From Ailanthus altissimus (lineage: Eukaryota; Streptophyta; Magnoliopsida; Sapindales; Simaroubaceae), in the NCBI GenBank assembly GCA_946807835.1, contig OX327690.1:16216501-16280500 (forward strand): DNA of 64,000 nucleotides. Reading direction: 5' to 3'. This document shows, piece by piece, positions 22,758 through 33,789 of this stretch. Position 1 is the stretch's first letter. Every line of letters begins with the position of its first letter. Position numbers and translations under genes: made by a program. The notes under the pieces were generated by a model. The model had not been told where the DNA came from. It saw only the letters and a list, made by a program, of their open reading frames with translations, and made no database searches.

Positions 22758-24161
22758 TGACACATCCAGAATATAAGAGTTTATTCTCAAGTGCAAGATT
22801 TTCGAAGTAATAAATATTCTAGTGAGAACGGAGTCGATCCACAGGGACGTGGAATTAAAATTACAAATTACAAATATTTTAAACACAATTAAAGCAGTAT
22901 AAGATGTTTACAAATAATAATTCAATTAACCAATTAAAATAAAAGTTAAGGTTAGAGGATCCACTCTTGGCATATGAAATAAGAATATATTTAACGTTTT
23001 TTATAACTTACACAAAGGAGGTTCCAATCGAAAAATATAACAATTAAGTTCATCACCATTTATATATTAACTTGTATTTATTTCTTTCAATTATTATATA
23101 CCAAATCTTATAAATGGGTTCAAGTATTTATTATGCCAATCTTTATATTTGTCTACAATAAAACAAGACTCCCACTTTACAAGAAAGGGTATCTACGCTA
23201 AATCTTGTAAATGGTTTTAAGAATTTATTATGCCATCTATAAAAATTATTTATAATAAATCAAGATACATCACTTTAAAAGAAATGGTATTAATATTGAA
23301 AACAAAATAAATACATCATATATAAATTTGTATAACTTAAGAATGAAACATTAAATTCATGAATAAGAATTAAGTATATCTTATTACTTTGCCAAGAGTT
23401 TCACCCTTTTACCTTAGCAAAAAGAAAATTACTTGGACATAATAAAACTAAAGAAAAAAAAAAGAGATGGAAGAAGAGATAACATGAGTTTAGAATAGTA
23501 AACAAGAGAAATAATACTACAAAGAGATAATACAAAAGACAAATATTTTGAACTAAAATCTAGCTCTCTAATTACATACTTTAGGCATAAATAAACCACT
23601 TATTTATAAAAAAATAAAAACAAATCATGACAAATAAAGAGGGAACCACTTGGATGATAAAAGTCAAGAAGGATGGTAACTAATTTGCATAGATTGTCAT
23701 TAATGCACCCATTTGATTGTCTAATTGAAATTGATGTGGTCGGAATTAGCTTTCACTCAAAAGATCAAAGTTGTAGATAAGTCTTTTATCTTTTGAGTTT
23801 GAGTTGTTCATATGTATTTCTATAGTTATTGACCAAATATTGATGACTGTTCGGACTAGGTCTGTACTACATATCAGTTCTATTCTAGGCCATTTTTACC
23901 CTTTAAACTCTTGAATTTCAAATGTCTTATGAATTACAATATGTTAGTTCATTGAGTTCGCTCTTCACAGGATCAGGAATCACTCTAATTGGATTCATTG
24001 GCAAAAATTTATGCCCATTTTATCAAACCCACCACAAAACAGTTAAAAGTTAATTAGGTACAATATTGTAAACATACTTAAGTTAGAGGGGTTAAAGACA
24101 CTAGTAATACAAAATAATGTTGCAAAACCCTTATTAAATGTGTAATTTTAAGTGTTCATCA
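22758..24161 (-). repeat. 5' LTR of the gypsy element
   Basis: It spans TGACACATCCAGAATATA to AAGTGTTCATCA on the plus strand, 1404 bp, pairing with 12475-14018. The right flank GCAAT (24162-24166) repeats the left flank of the element. Primer-side words CGATCCACAGGGAC lie near 22837. Confidence 0.93.
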
Positions 24162-24166
24162 GCAAT

Positions 24167-24790
24167 GAATGAAAATATGTTTAGTGAGACTTCAATCTTC
24201 AATAATTTAAGCCACCAACTCCTTCACCTAATTGCTACACCTGTTTTACAAGAAAAATGATCGATGTAGGCTTTTTGATCGACATAAAAGTTGTAGTATT
24301 TTGTTTCTTCTTTCTATAACTATAAGGTTCATATAATTTGGATGAATATCCAATGAGATATGAAAAAAATACTAAAGATATGTCAGATTTCGACCAACAA
24401 CCCTTTTATCAACTTACAATACGATTTGGTCTATAATAACAACTGCTTTGGACTTTGTTATAAACACACGAGTTGTTGATAATTGATTCAATGTTTTCTA
24501 ACCTCAAGAATCATATTGATTGAGTACGTTTTATAAAATATAGTCCAAATACGTGAAGTGGGTCAAGCTGAGTGGAAGTTATAATCCAGTTATATTGTAT
24601 CCCAATTTTGGCCCATTAAATATTTGATTTGGCTTTCAATTGTTCTTCAAGTTTGTGTAATATTGAGTCATGTTACTCCAAGTCCAAGAATTTATTCATT
24701 TTGATTTTTACATTGAGAGTTGCGTCTATTTTACTAAGCCTATATAAATAACATTCATTAATCACAATTTAAGGACAACACTTTATTTAA
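24167..24790 (-). mobile_element. Gypsy-type LTR (family C), right half
   Basis: This continues 11622-12474 after the gypsy insertion. Blocks such as TTGAGTCA...CAAGAATTTATTC...TTTTACTAAGCCTATA (24660-24745) match in order the corresponding part of the neighbouring gypsy LTR (13790-13870), so the LTR is related to it. The right end is not clear; no matching flank to 11617-11621 was found by eye. Confidence 0.55.
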
Positions 24791-25789
24791 AGTGTAAAAA
24801 TATAAAAATGCCAAAATTAGTGATATTAAATAGTGACTGAATCTTTTAAAAAAATATACACTTTATTATGATCATCACAATTTCCTTTGTAGTGAATCTG
24901 TAGACCATAGTGCAGAGGCTTACAAGTCTGAATTGTGATAGCTAATAAATTCTCTACTATTGGAAACCTCATTAATGTTTGATAATATCTAAAAACTCTT
25001 CTGCCGTTATAGCTATAATAATATAAATAAACTTTAAATAAGTATAACAATCTTTTTATTTAGAATGTCAACAATTATGTCTGTATAGTATTAAACAGTA
25101 AAAATGCATTGTGTAAATAGTAAAATTAAGACTGTGTAATATAGTTCTAAATAGTTAAAGAGTACTGTGTAAACAGTAAAATTATATTGTGCTGTAATTA
25201 ATGACACTTCTCTATTTGTTAGATTAATATGATGATCAATATTGAATATCTGCATTTTAACAAAAATGAAGACATCAGTATTAAATAATTATTTGATAGT
25301 AAAAGTATACTAATTTTACTGTTTATATAGTATATTTTTACTATTTGGTATTGTACAAACACAATTGTTAGCTTTTTAATGAAAAGACTATTATACCACT
25401 TTATATTATTACAATTAGGGATATTATCATAAATACCCTTGAGGTAGAACTTAATTTCATCAATACTCTTAACTTTGAAAAATAAGTAATAATGCTTAAT
25501 TATTAGAATTAATAAAATTGTGTGAGTGCTAAATTGCCTTTTTAAATTTAAAGAAAAATAATGAAATGACTACTTTAGCCCCTACACAATAAATGAGAGA
25601 GCACCATTTCTTATAAAGAACTTAATTTTTTAACAATAAATTAATTTGACTTTTTATTCTTTGAATATTTAAATAATAGCGGTGATATTACTAATATACC
25701 CTTATACATAATTTGATTCTACACATACTGTTATACTAAAATTTGACAAAATAACAATTTTAACCAGAAAAGCAATTATAAATTAATGG
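24791..25789. other. AT-rich stretch with short dispersed repeats, no gene
   Basis: Around 25080-25370 words such as GTGTAAATAGTAAAATT recur several times in both the direct and inverted sense, which may be a degraded small repeat. The minus frame 24826-25050 has no recognisable motif. Confidence 0.4.
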
Positions 25790-26870
25790 GTAAAGGATAT
25801 TTGAACCCTTATGTTTTGGTAAAAATGACGGTATACTCATCATATTTTTAAATTTACTCATTTACACCCTCCTGGTAATTATTTCTATTAAAATGGATAG
25901 AAGATATTACAATAACTATAATACCCTTAACTGTCATTGACTAATAGTAAACCAGTATTGGTCGGACGTTGAATGCTAATTATCGGTTGTTGACCATTAA
26001 TTATCGACTGTTGATTGGTGATAAAAATTATTAAAATTGACATTATTAGACTCAAATTTTTGTGATCTACATAATGGTGAAATTGTTTTCATCAATGGAG
26101 CATCGTAGAGGGGGCCTAAAGTGGGAAAAATATAGTGGAAAGGTAGCGGCCACCACTATTTGTCGTTAAATGGCAGGCAGTGGCATGCATCGCCCCCACC
26201 ATTAGACAGATTGGTCATCGATGTGTCTAATATTGGGGGCAGTGCCGTGCACCGTCCTGTTGTTCAACAACAAACGACAGTAGTCGCAATCCACCATCGT
26301 GGGATGGTTGTTGTTGCTAAACAGTGGGGCAGTGGGAGCGGTGCACTCCATTGCTCATCTGCTTAGTGGCAAACGATGGTGGCCGCAGCCACCACGGTGG
26401 GACGGCGATCGCCGTCAAAAGGTAAGGCAGTGGCGTGTACTGCCCCCATCATTGGACAAATCGGTTGTCGATCTTTCCAATGGTTCACCGCCCCACTGTT
26501 TGACAACGAATGGTGGTAGCTGCAGTCCCCCCATCATATTCTTCTTATTTCTGACACTTTTACGATGCTTCGTTGATTGAAAAAAATTTCACTATCGTGT
26601 AGATCATGAAATTTTAAATTTAATAATGTCAATTTTGATAATTTTTACCATTAATCGTCAGTCAACAGCAGATGATTAATATCGATCTGAAGCTGGTCAG
26701 CGTCAGTCAAATGACCGATCAATATTGATCAATCCTTTCAAATTATGCCACTTATTTTTATAAGTAAAAAATTACTTTACTCTTATTTTCATCCATTTTA
26801 ACAAAAAAAAAATTAATAGAGTTTAAATAAATAATTTTAAAATAGGTGAATAAATTGTTCTTTTCATATA
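25790..26870. mobile_element. Non-autonomous DNA element with about 320-bp inverted repeats and a GC-rich core
   Basis: The segment 26018-26110 (from GATAAAAATTATTAAAATTG to GCATCGTA) is repeated in inverse orientation at 26559-26655. Weaker inverse similarity extends outwards on both sides (for example TTAAAATGGAT near 25890 against ATCCATTTTAA near 26790). Between the arms lies a GC-rich core (26110-26555) unlike its surroundings. Long inverted repeats around foreign sequence resemble Mutator-like elements, but the exact ends and the target duplication were not resolved. Confidence 0.6.
26160..26580 (+). other. GC-rich core with two overlapping open frames and an internal duplication
   Basis: Plus frames 26160-26366 and 26299-26580 are open but show no known domain; they are rich in W, R, P and H, as expected from GC-rich non-coding DNA. 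A block of about 60 bp beginning GGCAGTGGC (near 26166) recurs near 26425 with changes, a period of about 260 bp. It could be captured host sequence or an internal tandem duplication. No function is claimed. Confidence 0.4.
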
Positions 26871-27237
26871 TTTTTTTAATAAGTTAATATTGTTTTAATA
26901 CTAAAAACCAACTCATATAAAATACCCTGACTGGCATTTCATTGAACAACTTTTGTGCATAAACACATTACTCAAGTTTTGAACACAATGAAACCACCAA
27001 TCGGCAGCTGGAGTTTCGAACGTAACAGCAAGCTTTGTGGTAGGGTTCAGTTTGTGGTGGTTGGAGTTAGTTGGCCGAACCTCATTGGCGAGGTTTGCGG
27101 CGACCTTCCACGAGGGACGGGTTGGCTGAGAAAAAAAAATGGCAAGTAGAAGAAATGAGGGGTTCGTGATATTAGGGTTTTGTAATATTGTGATATTTTG
27201 TAATTTGAAAGAAAAAAGAAAAAAAAATAAATTAAAA
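26871..27237. other. Short mixed-composition stretch, no recognised gene
   Basis: Overlapping open frames on both strands (minus 26913-27317, plus 26955-27149) have no recognised motif. The sequence around 27000-27120 is locally GC-richer. It may be a scrap of a former gene or another element. Confidence 0.3.
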
Positions 27238-28066
27238 AGTGGGTGGGTCATTGGACAAATGATTGTTGGATATAGAGTTACATTTGTTTGGACTTGATAC
27301 GAAAGGTTAGACACCATATTAAAATGGTGATACTATTATTTTTTTAATTAATTTTGATAAAGTTTTTTAAAAATTGTGGTATCATTATTTATTTTTTAAA
27401 ATTGATAAAATTAGATCATACTTTAAAAGTATTCATAATATTATTTTTTATAAGAATTTTTTTTAAATATTATCAAATAATAAAGAATTTTTAATAGTTA
27501 ACAATCTAATAGTGGTAAACGGCATTTACCCTATTTTTTTGCATTTAAGATGATTGATTCAGGCATCATCTAATTGACTTCAATTCCATTTATATGGTTT
27601 AAGTTAACATAATATGTGATATAATTAAAATTTCTTTTGGTGGGTAGTTGAACAAATGATTATTTGGACATGGTACATGTTAATTTGGACTTCGAATAAG
27701 CCTTGTTTGAATACAAAAAGTTAAACACAATATTAAAATGATCATAATATCATTTTTTTACTTAATTTTAATAAAACAATTTAACGATTAGGTATTATTA
27801 TTTATTTTTTTAAATTAAAAATATTAATAAAATTAAATTATACCTTAAAAGTATTTATAATAATATGTTTTACAATTATAATAATAGAATATTTTTTAAA
27901 TATTGGAGAATTTTTAATAGTTAAGAATATAATAGGGGTAAATGGAATTTACCCTATTTATTTGCATTTAAGATGATTGATTCTGAAATCACATAATTGA
28001 CTTCAATTCCATTTATATGGTTTAAGTCAACATAATACGTGATATAACTAAAATTTCTCTTGGTAG
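27238..28066. repeat. Two-copy tandem duplication, unit about 400-423 bp
   Basis: GCATTTAAGATGATTGATTC at 27541 recurs at 27964. Flanking blocks (CAAATGATT..., TTTTTAATAGTTA, CATTTATATGGTTTAAGT) recur in the same order. The copies are diverged by substitutions and small indels. Both are AT-rich and non-coding. Confidence 0.8.
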
Positions 28067-28599
28067 GCATATTAATGACACGAGTTTATGGATAATTTGA
28101 TTTTTTTTTATAAAAAAAAACTAACTTTTTTTATTTCATCGATACTATCAAAATCAATCAATTTTAATCAGATTCTTATTCTTTTTAAGATCCTTTACCA
28201 ATAAGAGTTTTGAAAATATATCAATATATATCATTAATTTTCATAAGATGGCATAATTATTTGAAAATTCGATGATCTCAAGCCGATCATGTTGTAAATG
28301 AATACTAAAAATGGCGTGTATTAGTTATCTATTTTATTACATCATAATTTTTTTTTAAAATAGCTCTTTTTTATTTTTCTAAAAAAAAATTAATTTTCTT
28401 AATTTCTTTCATGAAAAAGATTTACTCTTTACCATTTTTTCAGTGAAAAGTTTTTCTTCAATTTTTCATTTTTGCTGTTTTTAACTTTTTTTAATTAATA
28501 AAATTTCCACCAAAATTGATAATTCTTAATGATTCATTTATTTCCAACTAACCATATTAGATCTTTCATTCTTTATAGTTTAATTAATTTATTTTATAG

Positions 28600-29560
28600 T
28601 GTTAGAACATTAGTTAGGCTCACCAATTTGATATCATGTAAGTATCAACTTTAGTTATAGCATTGATATTATTTATTAGGATTTTTACATGTCCTAATAT
28701 TTCTGTGGCTGATATTTAGTATTCTAAAATTATTTAAGCGTTTTGCGGAAGATTTCACCTACAAGTAATTAAGAATATAAAAGATCACACGTAATAGAGA
28801 TAAAAAAAATAATCACCACAAAAATACAAGATATACATGTTTCGATGACAAACACATACATTCATAGTAGATCAAAGATCAGCTTCTTTTATTCACTTCA
28901 TAGAGAACTCTAGGTCACAAAGACCTATCAGATCACAAAGATCTTCTAAATCTTTAAGATCTTACAATAAGGGATTAATTAAGGAATACAATGAATAGTC
29001 AGAGTTCTCTCTCAAATGAACTATCATTACTCTTTTGTGTACTCAACACTCAAGTGATCTACGGTGACAAGCACTCAACACTTAAGTGATCTTATAATAA
29101 GACACAAGATATATATAGTTCGATGACAAACACCTACATCTATGGTGGATTAAAGATTCAAATTTTTTTTATTCATTTCATAGAAAACTCTAGGTCACAA
29201 AGATCTATCAAATCACAATAATCTTATAAATTACTAAGATCTTACAATAAGTGATTAATTAAAAAATACAATGAATAACCAAAACTTTCTGTCAAATGAT
29301 TTGTCAACACTCTTTTGTGCACTCAATACTCAAGTGATCCCATAGTTATACTTTCTAGTGCATTGAGCACTCTAGTGTCTAACTAACTCTCTATTTGTTT
29401 TATGCTTAATTATTCTAAAGGGTTATCAAAGTTTATATAGGTTTCAAAAAAGTTCCTAAAAGCCCTATTTTTAGTTAGAATAGGAGTTCATGTGTTAAAT
29501 AACTTAAATCCTACTCAAATACAATTTTAAATCAACAAATTCAACATATAATAATTCTTT
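28600..29560 (-). mobile_element. Copia-like LTR fragment with internal tandem duplication
   Basis: On the minus strand a CTTCCGCAAAACGC-type end and the phrase about 90 bp inside it resemble many plant copia LTRs. A block containing ACAAGATATA, TTCGATGACAAACAC and CTAGGTCACAAAGA is present twice (from 28826 and from 29104, period 278 bp). A related but more diverged LTR-like stretch lies at 33790-34700. Confidence 0.5.
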
Positions 29561-29896
29561 TTCATATTTGAAACTTTATTAATTTAGATTTGACAGTTTG
29601 TGAAAAATTTAGTATTATGATTATTCAAATGGTCAATATTAGTGGTAGAAGATGACTTCTTTTTAGTTAATTTTGGAGAACAACTTACAAAACTACGGGA
29701 GCTAGTCCGCTAGACATGTATGGTTATACGCAACCTTTCTAATTATTTTATTTTTATAGTTTTTGATTTATGTATTAGTATGTTTTGAAAGAGATGAATA
29801 TTTACGTTTCAAAAATATAAATGTATACTGAAAGTAAAAGTCAGAATTCAATTAAATATGCAGTTGATTATTACGCTATTGATGTGAGTTATTTGG

Positions 29897-30636
29897 TGTC
29901 ACGCCCCAAATATTCTCAAGCCCCAAATATTTTCAAGCAATTACTCAAATATTTGGCGTGTGACAAGACCACCAAAAGAGTATTTGGCCCATTGTGTGTT
30001 ACATGAGCTAGAGTTTCTAAAAGTCCCAATTGACTTGGGTTAAGACCATATTAGTGTGGTAGGTTGGAGAGTATTCTAGAGATGGCATATTCCTAGGGAT
30101 ATTCTTGTGGTAGTTGGCATCTTTGGAATATTTCTTTGTATATTCTCCTCTTTAGATGTAGACCATTAAATTACGTAAATCCTAGTCGTCCATTGTATAT
30201 AGCTTTAGCTATAAATAGATGGAGCTCCAATTTGAGTAAACCATCCTCCAAATACTCCAAGCTGGTATTTTTATAGCTTTGTAATCTCTCTTTAGTAATA
30301 ATATACGAAAGCATTCTCTTAAACACTTAGTGTAAGGACCCAAATCCCACATCGGGCAGACTCGTCCAAAGTGAAGGCCTTATAAGAAGTGATCACGCGT
30401 ACCTGTGTGAGGCGTCTTTTGGGGATGATGATTCGTTCCGCCCATAAAGAACAAAATCGTGAGGGGGAAGGACGTATGCGTGAACCCCAAAGTGGACAAT
30501 ACCTTGCACATGGATGTGGGCTCTTTCACTTGGTGTGCTTCTTATTCATCTCTTTCTTTAGTTAATTGGTCTTGTAGGTTGCTTAACACTCGAAAAGTGT
30601 CTAAGACCGCGTGGGTTCGAGAAATAGTCCGTGACA
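29897..30636 (+). repeat. 5' LTR of the chromovirus, with a 198-bp insertion
   Basis: It is 740 bp against 520 bp for its partner at 32750-33269. The excess is a 198-bp insertion at 30331-30528 plus a 17-bp duplication at the start (CCCCAAATATTCTCAAG, then a near copy). The first 65 bp can fold into a hairpin, since GTCACGCC...AAATATT is mirrored by AATATTTGGCGTGTGAC. Confidence 0.9.
30331..30528. mobile_element. 198-bp insertion with snRNA-type promoter words (possible mini-LTR)
   Basis: It begins TGTAAGGACCC and ends CTCTTTCA, a TG...CA structure, and is flanked by CTTAG (30326-30330) and CTTGG (30529-30533). The 3' LTR lacks it and reads straight through CTTGG. It contains ATCCCACATCG (30344-30354), the plant snRNA upstream sequence element, and TATAAG at 30381, 26 bases further on. 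It could be a solo LTR of a very small retroelement. Confidence 0.65.
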
Positions 30637-30638
30637 AG

Positions 30639-30650
30639 TGGTATCAGAGC
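30639..30650 (+). other. Primer-binding site, initiator tRNA-Met
   Basis: TGGTATCAGAGC, a perfect 12-base match to the site complementary to the 3' end of plant initiator tRNA-Met, lies two bases after the 5' LTR. Confidence 0.95.
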
Positions 30651-30663
30651 GGGTTCGAAAAAG

Positions 30664-31767
30664 ATGGTGAAGGAAGTTGCTAGATCATCCAAGATTACTG
30701 AAGGGAAGGGTAAAAACCCTAAAGCTAGAAGACATGAGAGTGTTTCACCAGAAAAGTTTGTTGATTCGAACCATAAACTAGGGGACATGGTTATGAAGCT
30801 CAGTGGTGCTGTGAGCAAGGCAACGGATCGTCTTGGGGAGTTGGAAGAGCAAGTCGAGAAGCTTGAGGTAGGTCTTGACACTGAAAGAGATGAGCTGCAC
30901 TCCCTCATCGAAAGCTCCATTGACGAGCATACTGACAAACAACCGGACTGGATCAAGGCTTTTTAAGAGAAGGTCTACAATACCATGGACAAAGTTCAAG
31001 CCTAAGTTGACAAAGTTCAAGCCTAAGTAGAAGAGCTGCGTAAAAGGTTTAAAGATGTCAAGGAGGATGTGGTGCTGTGTAAGCAAGCGGTCGTTAATAG
31101 CGTAGTTACTCAAAATGCGATGGCTGCACCAAGGGTTGAAGCCCCTAAACTGAAGGAGTTTAGCGGCAGACGGGATGCCAAGGAGCTTGACAACTTCTTT
31201 TAGCAAATAGAGAGGTATTTCGACGCTATGGGCATGCGGGACGAACATAAGGTAAGTACCGCAACTTTGTACCTTTTCGATTATGCAATTCTGTGGTGGT
31301 ATAGAAAAAGCGAAGAGATTTGCAAGGGTACCTGCACCATAAATACATGGGAAGAATTGCAACGGGAGTTGAAGAGCTAATTCTATTCGGAGAATGTGGC
31401 GCACGATGCTCGCAAGTAGTTGAAGGAGTTAAAACAAACGAAGTTCATTAAGGAGTACGTGGAGGAGTATTCTTTGTTGATGTTACAAATCCACAACATG
31501 AGTGAGGACGACTTGTTGTTCAATTTCTTGGACAGGTTACAATCATGGGCTGCCAATGAGTTAAAGTGACGTGGAGTGCAGAATATATCTGACACCCTTA
31601 TAATGGTGGATATGCTCATGGATTACCGCAAGGGAGAAATGGGTAAGTCCAAGCATTCTAAAGCCAATCACAGTAAGAGTGGTAAAGCCAAGGAGTTTCA
31701 ACCTCCGGAGAGTAAGGAGGAGAAAAGCAAACTGCCTAAGTGGAAAAAAGTGAAAGCACACTAGCCA
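30664..31767 (+). pseudogene. gag: Chromovirus gag, one frame broken only by nonsense changes
   Basis: From ATG at 30664 one frame can be followed for about 1.1 kb without a frameshift. A coiled-coil-like N-terminus (LGELEEQVEKLEVGLDTERD) precedes the gag core: APKLKEFSGRRDAKELDNF, QIERYFDAMGM, TATLYLFDYAILWWYRK, NTWEELQRELKS, EYVEEYSLLMLQIHNMSED and LDRLQSWAANELK. Seven stops interrupt it (first at 30964). Each is one transition away from the residue expected in this family (CAA, CAG or CGA, or TGG). Capsid of this type packages element RNA in the cytoplasm. One frameshift occurs near 31765. Confidence 0.92.
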
Positions 31768-32270
31768 TAGAGGTAATAGTTCGAAGTTGAACTGTTTCCT
31801 TTGCGACGGAGATCATTGGCTAAAGGACTGTTCGAAGAAACAGGCTTTCAATGCAATGTATGAGGCACAAGAGGAGGGTGGATAAAGTCGTATGGGTTAT
31901 ATGCAGCTATTCAATTCCCTCAAAGTCAAGCGGCTTGTAGACTCACCAACGGGGACGACGCTTATGTACATTGATGAAATACATCCAGCCACAACATGGG
32001 AAATGGATGATGAGGCAAAAATGGGCAATGATGAAATACCAAAGGATGCTGCAAAAGTGCTCGGGGAGCACAAATGGGTCAAGCCTACTGCCTTATCGGA
32101 AGAACTGCCTTCAAAAAGAGTAATTAAGGGCAAGTTGGAGCTCGAGATTACGCTTCTAACCATGGTGTTGACGCCTCCATTGGAGATGGGAGAGTTACAG
32201 GGGCAGCTCAAGGAGTTAACGGATGCGAGTTTCATCCAACAATCCAAGGTGTCATACAATGTGCGTTTAT
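31764..32270 (+). pseudogene. Zinc knuckle and fused scrap of protease/reverse transcriptase start
   Basis: CFLCDGDHWLKDC (C-x2-C-x3-H-x4-C) is the nucleocapsid knuckle, followed by MGYMQLFNSLKVK. The frame then passes, with the protease core deleted, to HKWVKPTALSEELPSKR, LEMGELQGQLKELTDASFIQQSKVSYN. That segment lies just before the first catalytic block of reverse transcriptase. The deletion joins keep the frame (31892-32272 is open). Confidence 0.8.
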
Positions 32271-32272
32271 AG

Positions 32273-32735
32273 CACAAGGAATGGGTCGAAGACAAGTAGC
32301 GGTATGTCAAGTATGGTGCGGAGGACTTGGTGATGGAGATGATACTTCCACCACAGTGCAAGTCAACATACCCACTTCACAAAGTCCTTGATCGTGGAGA
32401 TGAGAGGCCAAGGGTTATTGTCGAGAGAGTTGGCAATGTCTCGCATAAGGTGGAGATACCTTCGAGACAGCGGAAATGGCTACATCATGTTCATTCCATA
32501 AGCTGTTGGAAGCGTTACCGTGGAGGTACGGAAGACGCGGAGCTTGGGCTACACAACTAGGAATCTATGGGGATTTCCACATGCCATGACAAAGTGAAGA
32601 AACTCAGGATGAGCCTTGACTACTTTGTCAAGTAGAAAGGGTTGCCCGATGGGAGAGCACGAGAGCGCACGGCCAGAGTTTGAAGAACGGGGTGTGCAAG
32701 TTCTAGTGAAGATGTGACGAGGGCATCGCGTGAAT
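32273..32735 (+). pseudogene. Integrase C-terminus and chromodomain remnant
   Basis: KEWVEDK, RYVKYGAEDLVMEMILP, RVIVERVGNVSHKVEIP belong to the integrase C-terminal region. Further on DYFVK, a stop, then KGLPDG is the core of a chromodomain, which in chromoviruses targets integration to marked chromatin. Reverse transcriptase, RNase H and the catalytic integrase core are absent between this and the preceding scrap. Confidence 0.8.
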
Positions 32736-32749
32736 TTGGTGGCGGAGAA

Positions 32750-33269
32750 TGTCACGCCCCAAATATTCTCAAGCAATTACTCGAATATTTAGCGTGCGAC
32801 AAGATCACTAAAAGGGTATTTGGCCCATTGTGTGTTACATGGGTTACAGTTTCTAGAAGGCCCAATTGACTTGGGTTAAGACCACATTAGTGTGGTAGGT
32901 GGGAGAGTATTCTATAGATGACATATTCTTTGGGATATTCTTGTGGTATGTGGCATCTTTAGAATATTCCTTTGTATATTCTCCTATTTAGATGTGGACC
33001 GTTAGATTAAATAAATCCTAGCCATCCATTGTATATAGCTTTAGCTATAAATAGATGAAGTTCCCATTTGAGCAAACCATCCTCCAAATACTCAAAGCTT
33101 GTATTTCTATAGCTTTGTAATCTCTCTTTAGTAATAATATACGAGAGCATTCTCTCAAACACTTGGTGTGCTTATTCTTTATCTCTTTCTTTAGTTAATT
33201 GATCTTATAGGCTGCTTAACACTCGAAAAGTGTTGAAGGTCGTGCGGGTTCAAAAAATAGTCCGTGACA
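32750..33269 (+). repeat. 3' LTR of the chromovirus
   Basis: It is 520 bp, TGTCACGCCCC to GTGACA. It lacks the 198-bp insertion and the 17-bp duplication of the 5' LTR, showing that both arose after this element inserted or during the last copying. Confidence 0.92.
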
Positions 33270-33789
33270 TTGGGCACGAGTACAAATTAAAACAAAAACC
33301 AAAACTCGAAGTAAAAAAAAAAAGATATTTTCTAGTTATAAATAGAGACATCGGCCACCATAAGCCTTAAATATTCCTATTTTGATGACATTTAACGTTT
33401 AAGATAGACTTCAACCACCATAAGCCTTGGATGACTTTTAGCATTTGAGAGAGATGGAATATGATACAATTTAATGAACTATTCTTAGAATTTAAAACAA
33501 GCTTCTATAGATAAAATTATGGGTAGCAATGTGTCTTTGTTTGAATACTTAAAAATACAAATATTTGCATTGGGTGTGAAAGTTTAGCAAGAATTTAGTG
33601 GATATTAGGAAAAAAAAAAACTTTCTTAAATGATTGAGTACACAATAGTTTGAATAACTAGCTTTTGAAGAACTGTTTGGATTTATTTGATTGGTATTTT
33701 TTTAATTGAAAATTTAATAGTGTCGTGGGTATTGAGCTATCCTTTTTAGTTTGACACTCTTTTAGCATCAATTAAGTCACAGTTTTAAT
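33270..33789. other. AT-rich stretch, no gene
   Basis: The phrase ACCATAAGCCTT occurs twice (near 33357 and 33417). Nothing else is recognised. Confidence 0.4.

Larger units (their letters stand above)
12475..24161 (-). mobile_element. Ty3/gypsy retrotransposon (Tat/Athila branch) with captured CRP-like and LOG genes
   Basis: This is a complete but inactive element. Both LTRs are present, starting TGATGAACACTT and ending in TGTCA on the minus strand, and exact 5-bp duplications GCAAT lie at 12470-12474 and 24162-24166. In its own direction it contains 5' LTR, tRNA-Asp-like primer-binding site, gag, protease, reverse transcriptase, RNase H and integrase. Two extra genes follow (cysteine-rich protein and LOG), then a 3' untranslated region, polypurine tract and 3' LTR. 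The two LTRs are visibly diverged (about 88% identical over the first 250 bp by eye), so the insertion is old. Extra genes between integrase and the 3' LTR occupy the place where env-like frames sit in Athila elements. It splits LTR family C. Confidence 0.92.
29897..33269 (+). mobile_element. Internally deleted chromovirus (Ty3/gypsy) element
   Basis: It is bounded by LTRs starting TGTCACGCCCC and ending GTGACA. A perfect tRNA-Met primer-binding site follows the 5' LTR, and a purine-rich GGTGGCGGAGAA precedes the 3' LTR. Inside are gag, a zinc knuckle, a scrap reaching into the reverse transcriptase N-terminus, then directly the integrase C-terminus and a chromodomain trace. The catalytic parts are missing, so it depended on a related element for movement. 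The flanks share TTGG (29893-29896 and 33270-33273), one base short of an exact 5-bp duplication. Confidence 0.9.

Noticed and set aside
26913..27317. Minus-strand open frame of 134 codons as a membrane or secreted protein gene
   Set aside because: The apparent hydrophobic run comes from AT-rich DNA; no start context, domain or homologous pattern was recognised.
30778..31404. Minus-strand open frame of 208 codons
   Set aside because: It is antisense to the chromovirus gag, whose plus-strand frame has clear family blocks.
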